From positions 1,054,001 through 1,118,000 of the forward strand of contig BDSL01000016.1 in NCBI GenBank assembly GCA_003116995.1: a DNA stretch of 64,000 nt, read 5' to 3'. Position 1 is the first letter of the stretch, and every line of letters begins with the position of its first letter. Shown here piece by piece: positions 48,848 through 64,000 of the stretch. Under the pieces are notes generated by a model that had not been told where the DNA came from, did not search any database, and saw only the letters and a program-made list of their open reading frames with translations. A program made the translations under genes and the position numbers. The DNA comes from Yamagishiella unicocca (lineage: Eukaryota; Chlorophyta; Chlorophyceae; Chlamydomonadales; Volvocaceae).

Positions 48848-49312
48848 CTATCCACATTGCCAGTTGCCCGCGGCACCGGCGTCCGCCGGATCGCCTACAT
48901 AGCCCTGTATTTTCAGCCGCAAGTCAAGATGCTTTGAGTGCGCCTCCGCGTACCGCTGCTGCGCGGCAGCGAGTTGCGTCGATAGGCTGTCCTGCTCCTC
49001 ATCCACTCGGCGTGCGTGGTCCTGCAGCTCTCTCTCCGCCTGCTGGCGCTTAAGCTTACTGCGCTTAGCAGATTCCCGGTTAGCCTGCTTCCGTTTCAGG
49101 ACGCGCTGCTCGCGTTCGCGCTGCATGGCTTCCGCATCGTCGGCCTGCGACGAGTCCGCTGGAGCTGGCTGGCCGCCACCACTGCCTGCGGCAGCACTGC
49201 TAGTGCCGCCATTGGCATAGTAGCTGGGCCACATCGTCGAGAAAGGCTGCTGCGAAGCGGTCGGCACTCCAGGACGCGGCTGAGCCGCGCCTTGCACCGG
49301 TTGACTGCTCAT
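48848..49312 (-). CDS. bZIP transcription factor
   Basis: An uninterrupted minus-strand frame of 154 aa. Residues 1-62 are Ser/Gly/Gln/Pro-rich and unstructured. The basic region is at about 64-94 (KRKQANRESAKRSKLKRQ), with the invariant Asn78; the position eight residues later, usually Arg, is Lys86. The zipper follows with Leu96, Val103, Leu110 and Leu131 in the heptad register but Ala at 117 and 124, so the dimer interface is short or weak. The NRESAKRSKLKRQ pattern is closest to plant G-box type bZIPs. It would be a nuclear DNA-binding dimer; targets are unknown. The gene is small and intronless, so an undetected extra exon is possible. Divergent from the YjbQ gene. Confidence 0.87.
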   Translation of the reverse strand: MSSQPVQGAAQPRPGVPTASQQPFSTMWPSYYANGGTSSAAAGSGGGQPAPADSSQADDAEAMQREREQRVLKRKQANRESAKRSKLKRQQAERELQDHARRVDEEQDSLSTQLAAAQQRYAEAHSKHLDLRLKIQGYVGDPADAGAAGNWQCG

Positions 49313-49619
49313 CTTTTTTTGTTTTTTAGCCTTACTGATCAGCGGTTACACATGGTAAAAACTCTTACGCCTCGGCAATGAGCCTGCCTTGAGAAGCAAC
49401 TGTAAGCTTAGCTGACAAGCGTTAGCAAATGAAGCTGTGGTGTCCGTGTCCTTATGCAAAAACTGTTGTACTCGTAATCTAACAAGTAATGCAGATTCGC
49501 TCCAATCCTGCGTATATGGTTGCGGAGCACAGGCCTGGTACGACTCCGGGTCCACCATTCCGCAACCGTAATTCCAGTAATTGGAGCTGGTCATCTCCTT
49601 GCTGCAAAACTCTCTTACC
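49313..49619. promoter_or_regulatory. shared 5' region of the bZIP and YjbQ genes
   Basis: The divergent start codons are 307 bp apart. A T-rich stretch (CTTTTTTTGTTTTTTAG) lies at 49313-49330 directly upstream of the bZIP start. No core element is assigned. Confidence 0.45.
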
Positions 49620-52527
49620 ATGGCAACTCTTAACGCCGCCCGCCAAGCCCGTACTGCCGCGCAAGCTCCTGCGGCCAGGCGCAACACGGCGTCCGTCACG
49701 TTGCGGAGCACGCCTCTCCGCGCATGTCCACGCAACTGCTACCTAAACTCCTCTGCATCGTTCTCGCGCGGTATCCGAGGCGAAAGCCTAAGCCGTGTCG
49801 TGGTGGGATCCACCTCCGCGCCCTCCGCTCCGACAACCCAATCGCCTGAAGTCCCAGCAACGCAATGGTGAGTCACAAACTGTACGGCTCCTTCCCACAG
49901 CAAAACCACCGCCGCTTATGGCACGCAGGGCCCCCACCGTCCGCCCGACCCCTCGCCTGCCACTTGCCTCTCCCAAACCCCAAACCTCAACACCGCTTCC
50001 TGGAACTTGGGCCCATCCGCTAAACCGCACCCCCTAGCGGTTTACAATTCCTCTCCATAAGTTATGCCAGCCACACGAAGGGCGAAGCATGAGCGCGTTC
50101 CTTACAGCCCTCGGACGCCACTCTCTTACACCCATCCCGGAACGGCCTCATCGCCGGCCTGCCATGTCTCCTCCCCCCACGCACACGCACTCCAAGGCTT
50201 CAGAAGACCATAGTGCTCCCGCAGCACCCACGCGGGTGCCACGTCATCACCCGCAAAATCTACGAGGCGCTGCCGGAGCTTGCGTCTTTCGAAGTGGGCC
50301 TGGCCAACATCTTTAGTGAGTCACCGGGATTCACATGGCGACGACGTGGGCCACTCTCGAAGGGGCTGCCGGCAGAGGGCGGGAATGGAGAGCTGGTGCC
50401 GAGCAGAGACACTTGCGGCCTAGCAGGACGGCAAATCGAGGAGGCACGAGGACCCAAGCGCTGGCGATGACGGAGTTGGTCTGCTGAAAGGGGCCGCATG
50501 GTTGGCCGGCATATGGCATGTAGCATTACTGCATAAGCCCCGCAGCAAACCACATGGACACTGCACCAAAAACCCTTTTTGATGTACTTCCGTTCAACAC
50601 ACATGCCGATGTGATGTAGACACCATGCTCCATACACACACGCCTCCACGCCCACCACTTGACGCCTGCCCGGCCCCCGTCCTGCTCCTCCTGGACCACC
50701 CCATCCCCCTCCATCGGTACCCCCCCCCAGTATTGCACACGAGCGCCTCACTGACCCCTGCCCCCCCCCGTGTGCTTGCGGGCCCCGCCACCAGTTTTAC
50801 ACACGAGCGCCTCACTGACCATCAACGAAAACGCCAGCCCCGAGGTGCCTCTGGACCTCAATGTGCGTTGGGCGCGACGTAACCTAGAGGGATGTGGGTC
50901 GACTCAATCCTTGGGTCGGGCCCTGGAGGGGCGAGAGCAGGGCCGGGGCTGTGGGTATGGGGTGCGTCTGGAGGGTCGAGGTCCTGGGTTTTGGGTTTTG
51001 GGGCTCCAGGGTGGGCACAAGGAAAGCCTCCACGAGCGCGCGAATGCAGCCGGCGCGGATGGATGCGGAAACGGGTGTGGAGAGGATGGTGCGCGGCACA
51101 GGTGCGAGTCAGGGCGGCTGGAGCGAGCAGTTGGTCGCTAGGGGGATTCGCGGATTGGGCACCTTTGCAAGGGGCTCTGGCTTTAGGCGGAGTGACACCA
51201 TGCGCCGACGGGGCGCGGCCTTGGAGCCCCAACATTTGCCAACAACGGCCTCAACCCACCCACCATCACCGCCGGCCCCCGACCTGCATCTGCTCGCAGG
51301 ACGCGCTCAACCGCCTTGCGCCCGAGGGCCCGCACTACCGGCACGACGACGAGGGCTCAGACGACATGCCAGCGCACATTGTGAGTGCGGCCGCAGGGGC
51401 GGGGGCCAGAACATCCCACGGTGCGCGGTACGGTACGACCGAGTGCCGTACGTTCTGGGCATCCACGCCGGGGTGGCGCCCCTTCCGCAGGAGCTACTTC
51501 TCCCCCCCCTCCTCGCCTCCTGTCCTTTTGGCGTCAACGGTTCTCGCGCCACCCCCTCGCTGGAGCGGGGACGGCCTAGGAAGTCCTACCGGCGGCAGTG
51601 CGTTCCTTGCGACAGTGCCGGAGCGCTGAGGCGGCGGGAGGGCGGCGCCACTCAGACCCGGCTGGGCTGTGGTGCTAGTGGTGCTAGTGCGGAGCCTGGC
51701 CTCCGAACGACGCTTCCCCGCCAGCAACCCAACCCCATTCACATGCCCGGCCCCCCGTCTTCGCCCCGCCCTCCCCCCGCCTGGCCCCCTTCCGCAGAAG
51801 AGCAGCCTCATGGGGCCATCGCTGACGCTGCCGGTGGCTCGCGGCCGCTTCGCACTTGGCACGTGGCAGGGCATCTACCTCAACGAGCACAGGTGAGGCC
51901 CGGGCGCAGAGTGCCGTGCTGGCCGCTGCAGCCGCCGGTGTGCCGCCCGAGCAATCCCCACCCCATTGGATAAGGGTGCCGTGAGTGGGATCGCTAGCGG
52001 ATATTTATATATACCCGTAAGGGTAGTTTAAAAGCTCACTAAAGTTTAGATACTCGCTATTAGTTTAGGTACTCGCTATTAGTTTAGGTACTCGCTATAG
52101 TTTAGATGCTCGCTTTAGGTACGTAGCTTCGTAGAAGCCTTGCGCCATGGCATATGGGAGCACGTACGTCCCGAAGCCGCGTAACGAGGTCTCCTCGTCC
52201 TTCCTGTGGTGCGGAGAACGACAGATTTTATGTGTCGACCAGACGCTCGAAGCCCAGCAGGCTGGCCCGCCGTGTAGCTGCGTTTAACCAACGGCTGGAC
52301 CGCAGAGGGCTGAACCTGTTGCATCCGCCCCTTCCCTTCTCACCTCTCCACCCCGCTCCGTTGCCAAACCCAAAGCGCAGTGCACCCCTCCCCTCCCTTC
52401 TCTGCTCCCTTGTCCTGTCGTCGGGGATTCCTCCAGGAACATGGGCGGGGCTAGGTCTCTGGTAGTAACGGTGCAGGGCCAAATGAGGGCGGATGGGCGC
52501 AAGTATGCGGCGGCATGGCACGCCTAG
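49620..52527 (+). CDS. YjbQ/UPF0047 family protein with N-terminal targeting extension
   Basis: Six exons (49620-49867, 50197-50315, 50795-50862, 51300-51380, 51798-51892, 52437-52527) give 233 aa. Residues 1-50 ([20 protein letters not shown]...) look like a plastid or mitochondrial transit peptide; bacterial members start near WLQKTIVL at 83. Family blocks: [32 protein letters not shown] (crossing an intron), [28 protein letters not shown], and [13 protein letters not shown]. The conserved His and Asp/Glu residues are all present. Bacterial YjbQ has been reported to have weak thiamine-phosphate synthase activity; its true role is unsettled. Intron 2 ends with a duplicated copy of the acceptor and exon start. 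Divergent from the bZIP gene. Confidence 0.93.
50731..50820 (+). repeat. duplicated splice acceptor and exon start in the YjbQ gene
   Basis: Positions 50731-50757 repeat the first 26 bases of exon 3 (50795-50820) almost exactly (CACACGAGCGCCTCACTGACC in both), each preceded by AG. Only the downstream copy leads in frame into [10 protein letters not shown]. Confidence 0.9.
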
Positions 52528-53661
52528 TTGGGGAGGCTGCGGGAGGACGGAGTTCGGCGCCGGTCGCATAAGGCCCACGGGGAGCAGGGAGCAGGGGCAG
52601 GGGCCCGGAAGCCCTAGCGCGAATAGGAGGGGCACCGACGAGGACTTTTGTTCGTAATGGTGGCTGGTGGTGGTGGTGGTGGCGGTGATGGTGGTGGTGG
52701 CGGCGGCGGCGGTGGTGGTGGTGGTGGTAGTCGTGGTGGTGGTGGTGGTAGTAGTGGTGGTGGTGGTGGTGTACCTCGAGCCGCGACACTCCAGATTGCG
52801 TGCGTGTAGAGGTCACAAGCTAGCAGGGCTCCGCTCAGCCGTCAATATGGCCGAACCAGCTTAGCCCGACGATCTACGTGGATCCGCTTCCCGGATCCTT
52901 TCGTTGATCTCGACATCGTGCAAGCGCACAGAGAAGCGCAGCTGTTCTTTTTTTCATGCGGACAGGGGATGCTGAAGGGCGCACGTGCACGTGCATGGAC
53001 TGCAAATGGGAGGCGAGCAGCTCGTTGCAGAGATGAAATACCTGCGCAACGAAGGGTACTGAAGGGTAAGAGGGGCAGGTCTGGGCAGGGCCGCCCCTAC
53101 CTGCCCAACCCACCCAGCCCGACCTTGCAGGGCGGCTTTTTGCATGCCTATGAACATACATTTGCGAGGTACTCCATCTAGGTGCATGCCGCGTGTTGGA
53201 CTTGAAACGTCGTTCCTTAAATGTCGTTCCTTTGCTTCTGGAAGCATTGTCACCAAGTTCGGCTTGGGCGTTGTGTGTACGTATGCAAGTGGTCGCGTTG
53301 GAAACACTTATACATACAGGCGTATGTTGTCGATTCGTTGCGGCGCAGTCGCAGGCAGTCGCGCGCATGCATCTCCGTCGCATGACGATGACGCTTTCCA
53401 CGCTGGCCCCCCCCTAGCCTTTTTCCTGCCAAAAGACGGCAGCCTTACCTTATGTAAACCGAATAAGAATAATTTCAATAGGTTTACCCCAAACGACTGT
53501 GTAACGTTTATTATATCAAACCTGCTTCAGCATATCGACAAGCAGCGAGGGATATTCACACGGCATCGCTCCGTCCACCGTTGGGACACCTGCCATTATC
53601 ATATTTGAGCGTTGTCACTTGACGCTTTGGGGCCTGCGGGCCTTGCAACGCTACGCTGACC
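52528..53661. other. intergenic region with a GGT microsatellite
   Basis: No gene seen between YjbQ and the VTT gene, which point the same way. A GGT/GGC trinucleotide tract occupies about 52662-52771. TGTAA motifs occur near 53455. Confidence 0.5.
52662..52771. repeat. GGT/GGC trinucleotide microsatellite
   Basis: An interrupted run of GGT with GGC, GAT and AGT variants, about 36 triplets, in intergenic DNA downstream of the YjbQ gene. Confidence 0.95.
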
Positions 53662-55602
53662 ATGCTATCGCGCCAGGCCACGCCAACAGACCATCATCGG
53701 ATCGCTCCTAGACGTTTCTGCTCATCGCCGCGACTTCGCTTGTATAGTTGGCGCACAAGAGCAGCTGAGCAGTATGGACCACCGCAAATGGTCGCGAGGC
53801 CAGGCAGGTCCGAAGACCCCGGGCCAGCCGTCAGCGTCTCTGGTTCTGAAAGCGACTCGGAACCGGAAGATGTCGTTCCGGTCGTTGAGGCGGAGGTGAA
53901 GGAGGCGAAGGAGGGCAGTTCACCCAGAGGCCTGGGGCCGCTCATCGGCTCCGTTGCCGGCGTTGCCATCTTAATTGCCACGGGAGTCCTTCTAAAAGAC
54001 AACATACGAGACTTCCTGGTACGTGCGTCGGCCAACTTGCGCAAAAGGAGTTCGGCGCGGGGTTACCGTGGACATCGCATCCACCACACGACCACGGACC
54101 GCGCCACGTGGTGCTGCCCCACAGCAGCACATGTGGACGAGCAAAGGAGCACCACGCGGCGGGCGGGGTGCGGGGCGGGACATCCTTGGGTCCTGGGCAG
54201 CAGCTGGCAGCAGCTGTGGCGCCGTTGGGGACAAGGAGGCACGCAGCCGGGGAGACAGTCTTGGTCTTATTGACGCCCCACGGCGCGCCTGCCTGCCTGT
54301 CTGCCTGCAGGTCTACTTCATTGAGGCCGTGGAGAGCTGGGGCCCACTAGGATACGTGGCCTACGCCGCCGTGTACACGGGCCTGGAGATCCTCGCGGTG
54401 CCGGCCATACCCCTGACCATGACCGCGGGAGTTATCTTCGGGCCCATCCCTGGCACCATCATCACCTCGTTGTCCGGCACGGCAGCCGCCACCATCGCCT
54501 TCCTCATCGCGCGCTACGCCGCGCGGGATCGCGTGATGGGCTGGGCGCGTCGCAACAGCAAGTTTGCAGCCATAGACCGGGCGATCGCCAAGAACGGTTT
54601 CAAGGTGGGTGCGCCGCGGGGATCGGGCCTGTGAGGGGTGTGTAAGGAAAGCCCGTGTACCAGGAAGCCGATTGTAAAACCGTTCCGTACATACAGCTGG
54701 AGATGCATGCTGGAGGGGGGCCGGGTAGGGTAACCCACGTTCCGGGGCGATCCTTCAGACCGAACGATCATTGCTTAAGCTCGTAATATTATAGTCCCGC
54801 AAGCGTTCAAACCCAACACGCCATCATCCCCCCCTTTCCTCAACGCCCGCCGTCCAGTTCGTAACGTTGCTGCGGTTGAGTCCGCTCTTCCCGCTCGCCG
54901 CATCCAACTACCTGTACGGCTTGACGAGCGTGGATCTGGGGTCCTACGTGGCTGGATCCTGGATCGGCATGCTGCCCGGCACGTACGCCTACGTCAGCAC
55001 CGGTCACTTGGGCAAGGCGGCGCTTCTGAGCGGAGAGGGCAGCTTGGGCGTTGAATCGTGGCAGGTGAGGGCTGCTATCCGGTGGTGCTGGCGCACCTGT
55101 ACGGCGGCTTGCGGCCATGTTTTGGGCTGCGTGCGCGTCGGGGGCTGCCAGCCGTGCGTGTGACCGATGGTACTCCCGCCAGAGACACCGTTTCGGAGCA
55201 GCTGGGCTGAGGCTGTGGTGCCTCCGGGGGTACCTTCGAGCTGCGGGATGGATTGGGTCTTGGGGTGGGCGTCCGGCTCTGCGTGTGCCCCAACCACTCC
55301 CAACTACACTCCCAACCACACTCCCAACCAAAAGTCCAACCACTCGAATCAGACCCCTCCACCGCTCTCGCTGCGCCGACGGCTTGCTCTCTCCGCAGGT
55401 CGCACTGGGCCTGGGTGTGACCCTGCTGGCCATCGGGTACGTAGGTAAGATAGCCAAGACGGCGCTGGATGAGGCCGAGGCGGAGGCGGACGCTGAGGAC
55501 ATGAAGGACGACAGCAGCAAGAAGGTCGGCAGCGGCGACAGCAGTAACGGTAACGGAAATGGCAAGCAGGACAGCGGCAAGGAGGGGCAGCCGCGGAGCT
55601 GA
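53662..55602 (+). CDS. VTT-domain (TVP38/TMEM64, DedA-like) membrane protein, probably plastid
   Basis: Four exons (53662-54018, 54311-54604, 54858-55064, 55399-55602) all meet in phase 0 and give 353 aa. The first 50 residues are Arg/Ser-rich with few acids, like a transit peptide, followed by an acidic Ser/Glu linker. Hydrophobic segments: GSVAGVAILIATGVLL (about 96-111), the VTT core LAVPAIPLTMTAGVIFGPIP with GTIITSLSGTAAATIAFLIA (about 142-183), then LLRLSPLFPLAASNYLYGL and SWIGMLPGTYAYVSTG, and a last helix VALGLGVTLLAIGYVG. RLSP and the FG-P turn are family hallmarks. VTT proteins are polytopic and several are lipid scramblases or transporters; the exact role here is unknown. The C terminus is a polar Asp/Gly/Lys/Asn tail. 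Confidence 0.9.
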
Positions 55603-57305
55603 GGAGCCGCGAAGCCGGCAGCCGGCGCGGCGGCAAAACTCTGTGCGCTGGGAAGCTGGGAAGCTACCTTGTGTTGGAGGCGCTGGTGCGGCGACAGTTC
55701 AGGCGCACGAGTGATGTGAGGTGGCAGCGGCTGTTGGCCAGGCGGTAGCAGCTCTCGACGAGACCTTGGGAGCTGAACCTGGTGCTAGGGCAAACGCGGC
55801 CATGGCTTACGTTCATATTACCGGTAACGTTGGAAGAGACATGTGTATTGACTTGCCCGGCGGGTCCAGTAGCGGGCTGCTCGGGCGCCCGGCATCTTTT
55901 GCGCTTTTGGATTTTGATGACCCGTGGGTCGCGCTGGGGCGCGGACAGCGCGTCTATGCAATTTTGGAAGGATGGAGTGGAGAGCAGTGCTCGGGGTGAC
56001 AATGATTGCCCCTAGGTTTTGAACGCGGACAGGCGGGGCTGACAGCGCCTGCAGGGCCGCTAAACCAGCTAGCATAAGCGGAGGAGCAGCGGAGGCCGGT
56101 GTGAGCCAGCGCCGGGTCGCAGCACATCGGTTCTTCGCCTCGAAGGCAGTGCCGTGGAGGCGTTCCCCGCCCACTCATTTTACCGGTTTACCCCCTCTCG
56201 TCTACATACTAGGCTCGATTTTGCCCGCAATGGCTGACTTTGAGCGTGTGCTGTGTGTGCTATGGCGTAAAATGTACCTGTATTGCGTGGCGCGGCAAGC
56301 GCAGGGCTCCGGAGCCCCAGCTTGCCGTGGTTTCGGGGCGGGCTGCACGCGTGGCCCCGTGGTGGTGGCCAGCAGAGGCACGCGCGCAAACGCAGTGCCG
56401 GGCGGAGATGTGGCTCTACCGGTGTACCGGAGGGCGCCAGCTCTTTTAGTGCTGGAGGGCGTCACCTGGATTGTGTCAGCCGGGTGGTCCTACGTGTTTT
56501 GTGTGCCGGAGTGCGCGCACCTATGCGCACCAGTGTCGCAGGTTGTTGCTGTCGTGCGGGGTGGTGGGGGGGGCAAGGGCTCTCGGGCCTTCGGAAGCAT
56601 GTCCGGTGTTTGATTTCCGCGCTGCGGGCTGCCTGATGAAGAATTGTACTCGGTATGGTATTGCTGTGCCCCGGCGCCGGTGCTGGTCGCTGTTGGGGAG
56701 TTGTGGTGAAAATATGTATGGCTGGCCAGCGTCGAGGCCGCTGCCGCCGCCGCAGGCGGTAACGATGCCCGGTGGCGGGCCGTGCTGTTTGCCAGGCGGG
56801 GCGACGGGTATGTGGAGTTCTGCGCAATGGCAGCACGCGGCACTTTGGAAGTGTCGGCACGTGTTGCCGCGTACTCTCAGCTACCTAGCTAGCAGGTAGG
56901 AGGCTCCCTGCTGGCTCTGTGTAAAAGCGGTTCCCGTGCGCGTGGGGGTTTAGTTAAGCTGGTGGCAGTCGGTGGCGGGAGGAGAAGCTCGTTGGAAGCC
57001 TGGCACTGCACTCGAAACGATGGCGAGGGGAGCGAGCTGTGTGTTTTGTCAGTGCTACAAACGGTACCGCACTCGACCTGGGCGGACCTCACGGGGAACA
57101 AACACAACTGACTGGCGATACGACATGATGCGACCAGGACGCGAGTAACAGAGAGGAGCACGAACCCTCGAAAGCTAAGCGGTGAATTAAGCGGTGACAG
57201 CACCAAAAACGGTGCCTGGCACTCCCCCATGTAAACGCTCATAATTTGTGAAAATCACCGTTGTCGGCCGGCCCCGCCCAAGATTCCGGATCCTCTGCCT
57301 TTCCC
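55603..57305. other. convergent 3' flanks of the VTT and RlmN-like genes
   Basis: No gene recognised in 1.7 kb. Frames present here have no similarity that I recognise. It must contain both 3' UTRs. Confidence 0.5.
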
Positions 57306-61681
<4,376 letters not shown>

Positions 61682-62073
61682 GACTTTGACGTTTGCCGTG
61701 ACGAGACCCAATAGTTTTAGTGTTCTTCGGCCTCGCAACCTCACACAGTATCGGTGTTTCCCGCTATTGCTAAAGGCTGATATAAGGCTTTAGTTCCATA
61801 ATTGCCACTTAGCTGTACACAGATAAAAATCCGGGGGACATTTCCGTGGGAGGGATTACTGCATACGGTATTGGTGTTCTCTAACGGTGGTCCCGTGAAC
61901 ACATACACGCCTGGCCCTCTCATTGGCAGAGAAGCAGTGCTCGTTTCTGATACCTGTATAGATCTACATTTATTATACAAGTGCTTGGCCGCTGGCCTCG
62001 GACCTAAATACCGTATTGCACATTTCACATTTCGCATTTCGCGTGCTCGAGTGACGAAAGTCATTTCTTAGCC
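61682..62073. promoter_or_regulatory. shared 5' region of the RlmN-like and TMEM50 genes
   Basis: The divergent start codons are 392 bp apart. A GATATAAGG box at about 61779-61787 could serve as a TATA element; direction not certain. The whole interval is AT-richer than the exons. Confidence 0.45.
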
Positions 62074-64000
62074 ATGTGTAACCTTCGGGCAGATTATTAC
62101 ATATCTCCGGCGGTCATCCAATGGTGGGAGGAACGAGGGCGTGTGTGGGGGCCCATCGCCTCGGGAGCCCTATTTGGAGCTGGCTGGTGGTTCTGGGTTG
62201 ACGCCGTCTGCATCAGCCACCACAAGGTCCCCTTTGACCAGGTCAGCGAGGGCCTCCGCGACGGGCCTAAACGGAATATGCTCGCGTTTGTCATAGCGAA
62301 ATGCTGTCTCGCGAACGGTCGCGGAGCTGTGGCGGGAGGGGCTTACTTGGCCGTCGGACTCAGGGGTGCCACATTTCCGATGGGGAGGCTCTTCCAGCCA
62401 GGGAATGGCCGGATAAAGCTCGCTGGCGGAGGGGTTGGCGAGAAGGCCCGTTTACACGACGTAAGAAATAGAGGGCAGAGACTAGCCGGCGGATAGGCAC
62501 GAGGCGAGGGATCGCTAGGAAAACGGGGGTGATGACTGAGGATGGGGTCCAGGAATCCTTGGCACGACCAATTCACAGCCGGGAAGCGGGGGCGGTAAGG
62601 GGCAACGACATACCCACCATCGTCCGTTTGCCAAACCCGCCCGCCTGCCGTGCCTCCTTCGTACACCCAACCGTACTCGTACGGCCGCAGTACCTGCCGG
62701 GCATCATCGCCACGCTCGCGCTCATCATGATCAACTGCATACGGCGAGATGACATGGTGGAGTACGACCCCTTTGACGACGCGTCGTACTGCAGGTATGG
62801 GGCGTGGACAGGACAGGGCGGGATGGGCTGAACTGACAGCAGGTCCGGGGGTGCCGACCTTTGGAGTCCCCGATAGAACGTTGGTTCATCACCTTCGGAG
62901 ATGTTGGTAAATGTATAACGCAACGTTTATAATATTTCTTTACTAACATAAGTAACTATGTAACTCCAAATTTCCTGGGTACCTGAGGGCGCTGTGGGGC
63001 TCCTCCGGTGGCCGCTACGCGCCACACACGGGCGGCCCCGGCAGTAGCCCCACGGCCCGCTACAGCCTCCCCCAGCCGGCCCAACCCCAAAGCCAACACC
63101 CCCCGGCCGTGGATTTTATACCCCCACCCCCGTCGTTTTTGCAAAACCCCGGCCCCCGCGGTACCCTCTCGCTCCGGAACCAACCACTGGAAACGCACTG
63201 CTACCGGTGGCCCGCCCCGCCCGCAGGTCTCGGCTCTGGCTCTTTTTGTCGTACATCGTATCATTTTCTTCCATCGTCGCAGCGGTATGGGTCATGCTGG
63301 CACACTACGGTGAGCTACCCGGAGGGGGGGGACGAACGGGGCGGGGCGGGGGGAGTCTATTGGCTTCGACGGGAGGTTGCAAAATAGAACCGGTTTCGAC
63401 GGGGGTTGGGGGGAGGAGGGGGACGGGTGTGTTTTGCGGCCTGTTCCTTTGAGGGAAGGGGGAAGGGGAAATTGTCCAGTGCAGTCAGGGTTTTACCCGG
63501 TGTGACCCTCCTGCCTAGAGGCTGCCACCTCGCCCCATCCCATGCTCTCCCTACCTAAGCTAACCTAACCTAACCGAACGTAACCGCTTCTAACGTAACC
63601 TAACCTAACCTGCTGTCACCCTCCTATCACCCCTCCTGCCACCTGCTTGCCCCGCAGCTCATAACACGGACCTATCGGGGGCGGATAAGTGGCCTGGGGC
63701 GGTGGGTGCGCTTCGCGGCGGGAGCGGTGGGAAAGGAGCGGCTGGGCGGGGAGCGGAATGCAGCTGCTGACGCTTCGTTATTTCCCTTTCTCACGGGCAG
63801 ACGAGTATGCGCTCGCTGCAGCCGCGGCAGGGCCAATAGGGCCAGTAAGCAAGCACCAGTATAACCAACAAAACGTTTTGGGGTGGCGGATACCCTAAAG
63901 ATTTTACAAACTTCGTAGCCATACATCCGCCCGACATCGACTGGGTGTTTGCCCACGCAGCAGAACACACCTGCACATCTCTGCTTGGTTTACCTGTGAA
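62074..64000 (+). CDS. TMEM50 family membrane protein (3' end outside window)
   Basis: Exons 62074-62241, 62691-62794 and 63227-63309 join in frame and match the TMEM50A/B family; a fourth exon, 63658-63701, is tentative. Residues 1-30 are a cytosolic lead with WWEERGRVWG, then helix 1 (PIASGALFGAGWWFWVDAVC), helix 2 (YLPGIIATLALIMINCI) with DDMVEYDPFDDASYC, and helix 3 (SRLWLFLSYIVSFSSIVAAV) followed by MLAHYG. Exon 4 would add HNTDLSGADKWPGA, in the place of the human loop before the last helix. The fourth helix and stop are not visible before 64000. TMEM50 proteins are small ER/endomembrane proteins of unclear function. Confidence 0.85.
63555..63613. repeat. degenerate TAACC pentamer repeat in a TMEM50 intron
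   Basis: Repeated CTAAC/TAACC pentamers with some CGAAC variants (CTAACCTAACCTAACCGAAC). It lies in the intron between exons 3 and 4. Confidence 0.85.

Noticed and set aside
63555..63613. Interstitial telomere repeat
   Set aside because: The period is five (TAACC), not the known algal TTTTAGGG or TTAGGG unit, and it lies within an intron of a normal gene.

Overview
The window is nuclear DNA of a green alga, most likely a volvocine chlorophyte of the Chlamydomonas/Volvox group. The evidence is many short introns in phase with conserved protein families, GC-rich coding exons beside AT-richer intergenic DNA, TGTAA-type polyadenylation motifs after several genes, Ala-rich transit peptides, and very long (PPSPX)n hydroxyproline-rich glycoproteins. 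The species cannot be fixed from the sequence. All gene models below were assembled by hand from splice signals and family conservation; every exon chain closes in frame except one, which has a frameshift, and one gene that runs off the right edge.

Layout. 0.7-2.9 kb (-): a membrane-anchored protein with two tandem MAPR/cytochrome-b5-like domains. 3.3-5.7 kb (+): DIM1, the 18S rRNA dimethyladenosine transferase. 6.9-9.5 kb (-): ALG10, which adds the last glucose to the N-glycan precursor. 9.8-10.7 kb (+): an EAPP-family zinc-binding protein. 13.2-24.4 kb and 28.0-39.6 kb (both -): two tandem paralogous giant single-pass membrane HRGPs. Each has a signal peptide, a Cys-containing N-terminal domain, a repeat rod, a second globular domain, one transmembrane helix and a cytoplasmic tail of about 0.9-1.1 kaa. 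42.1-44.7 kb (-): RCE1 CAAX protease. 45.0-46.5 kb (+): a small internally duplicated, probably plastid membrane protein. 48.8-49.3 kb (-): a bZIP factor. 49.6-52.5 kb (+): a YjbQ/UPF0047 protein. 53.7-55.6 kb (+): a VTT/TVP38-type membrane protein. 57.3-61.7 kb (-): an RlmN-like radical SAM methyltransferase. 62.1 kb to the right edge (+): a TMEM50 family gene, 3' end missing.

Organisation. Ten of the fourteen genes form five head-to-head pairs whose start codons lie only 291-392 bp apart, so shared bidirectional promoters are likely. The HRGP pair is the accessory-looking part. Its rods are built from 66-bp and 57-bp coding minisatellites with higher-order repeats. Some segments, including an intron, are about 96-98% identical between paralogs while neighbouring coding sequence has diverged, which looks like patchwork gene conversion. 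The second paralog carries a net 14-bp loss in its rod that breaks the frame. The most interesting observations are this membrane HRGP pair, the double MAPR protein, and a 17-copy minisatellite that multiplies a 5' splice site inside its intron.
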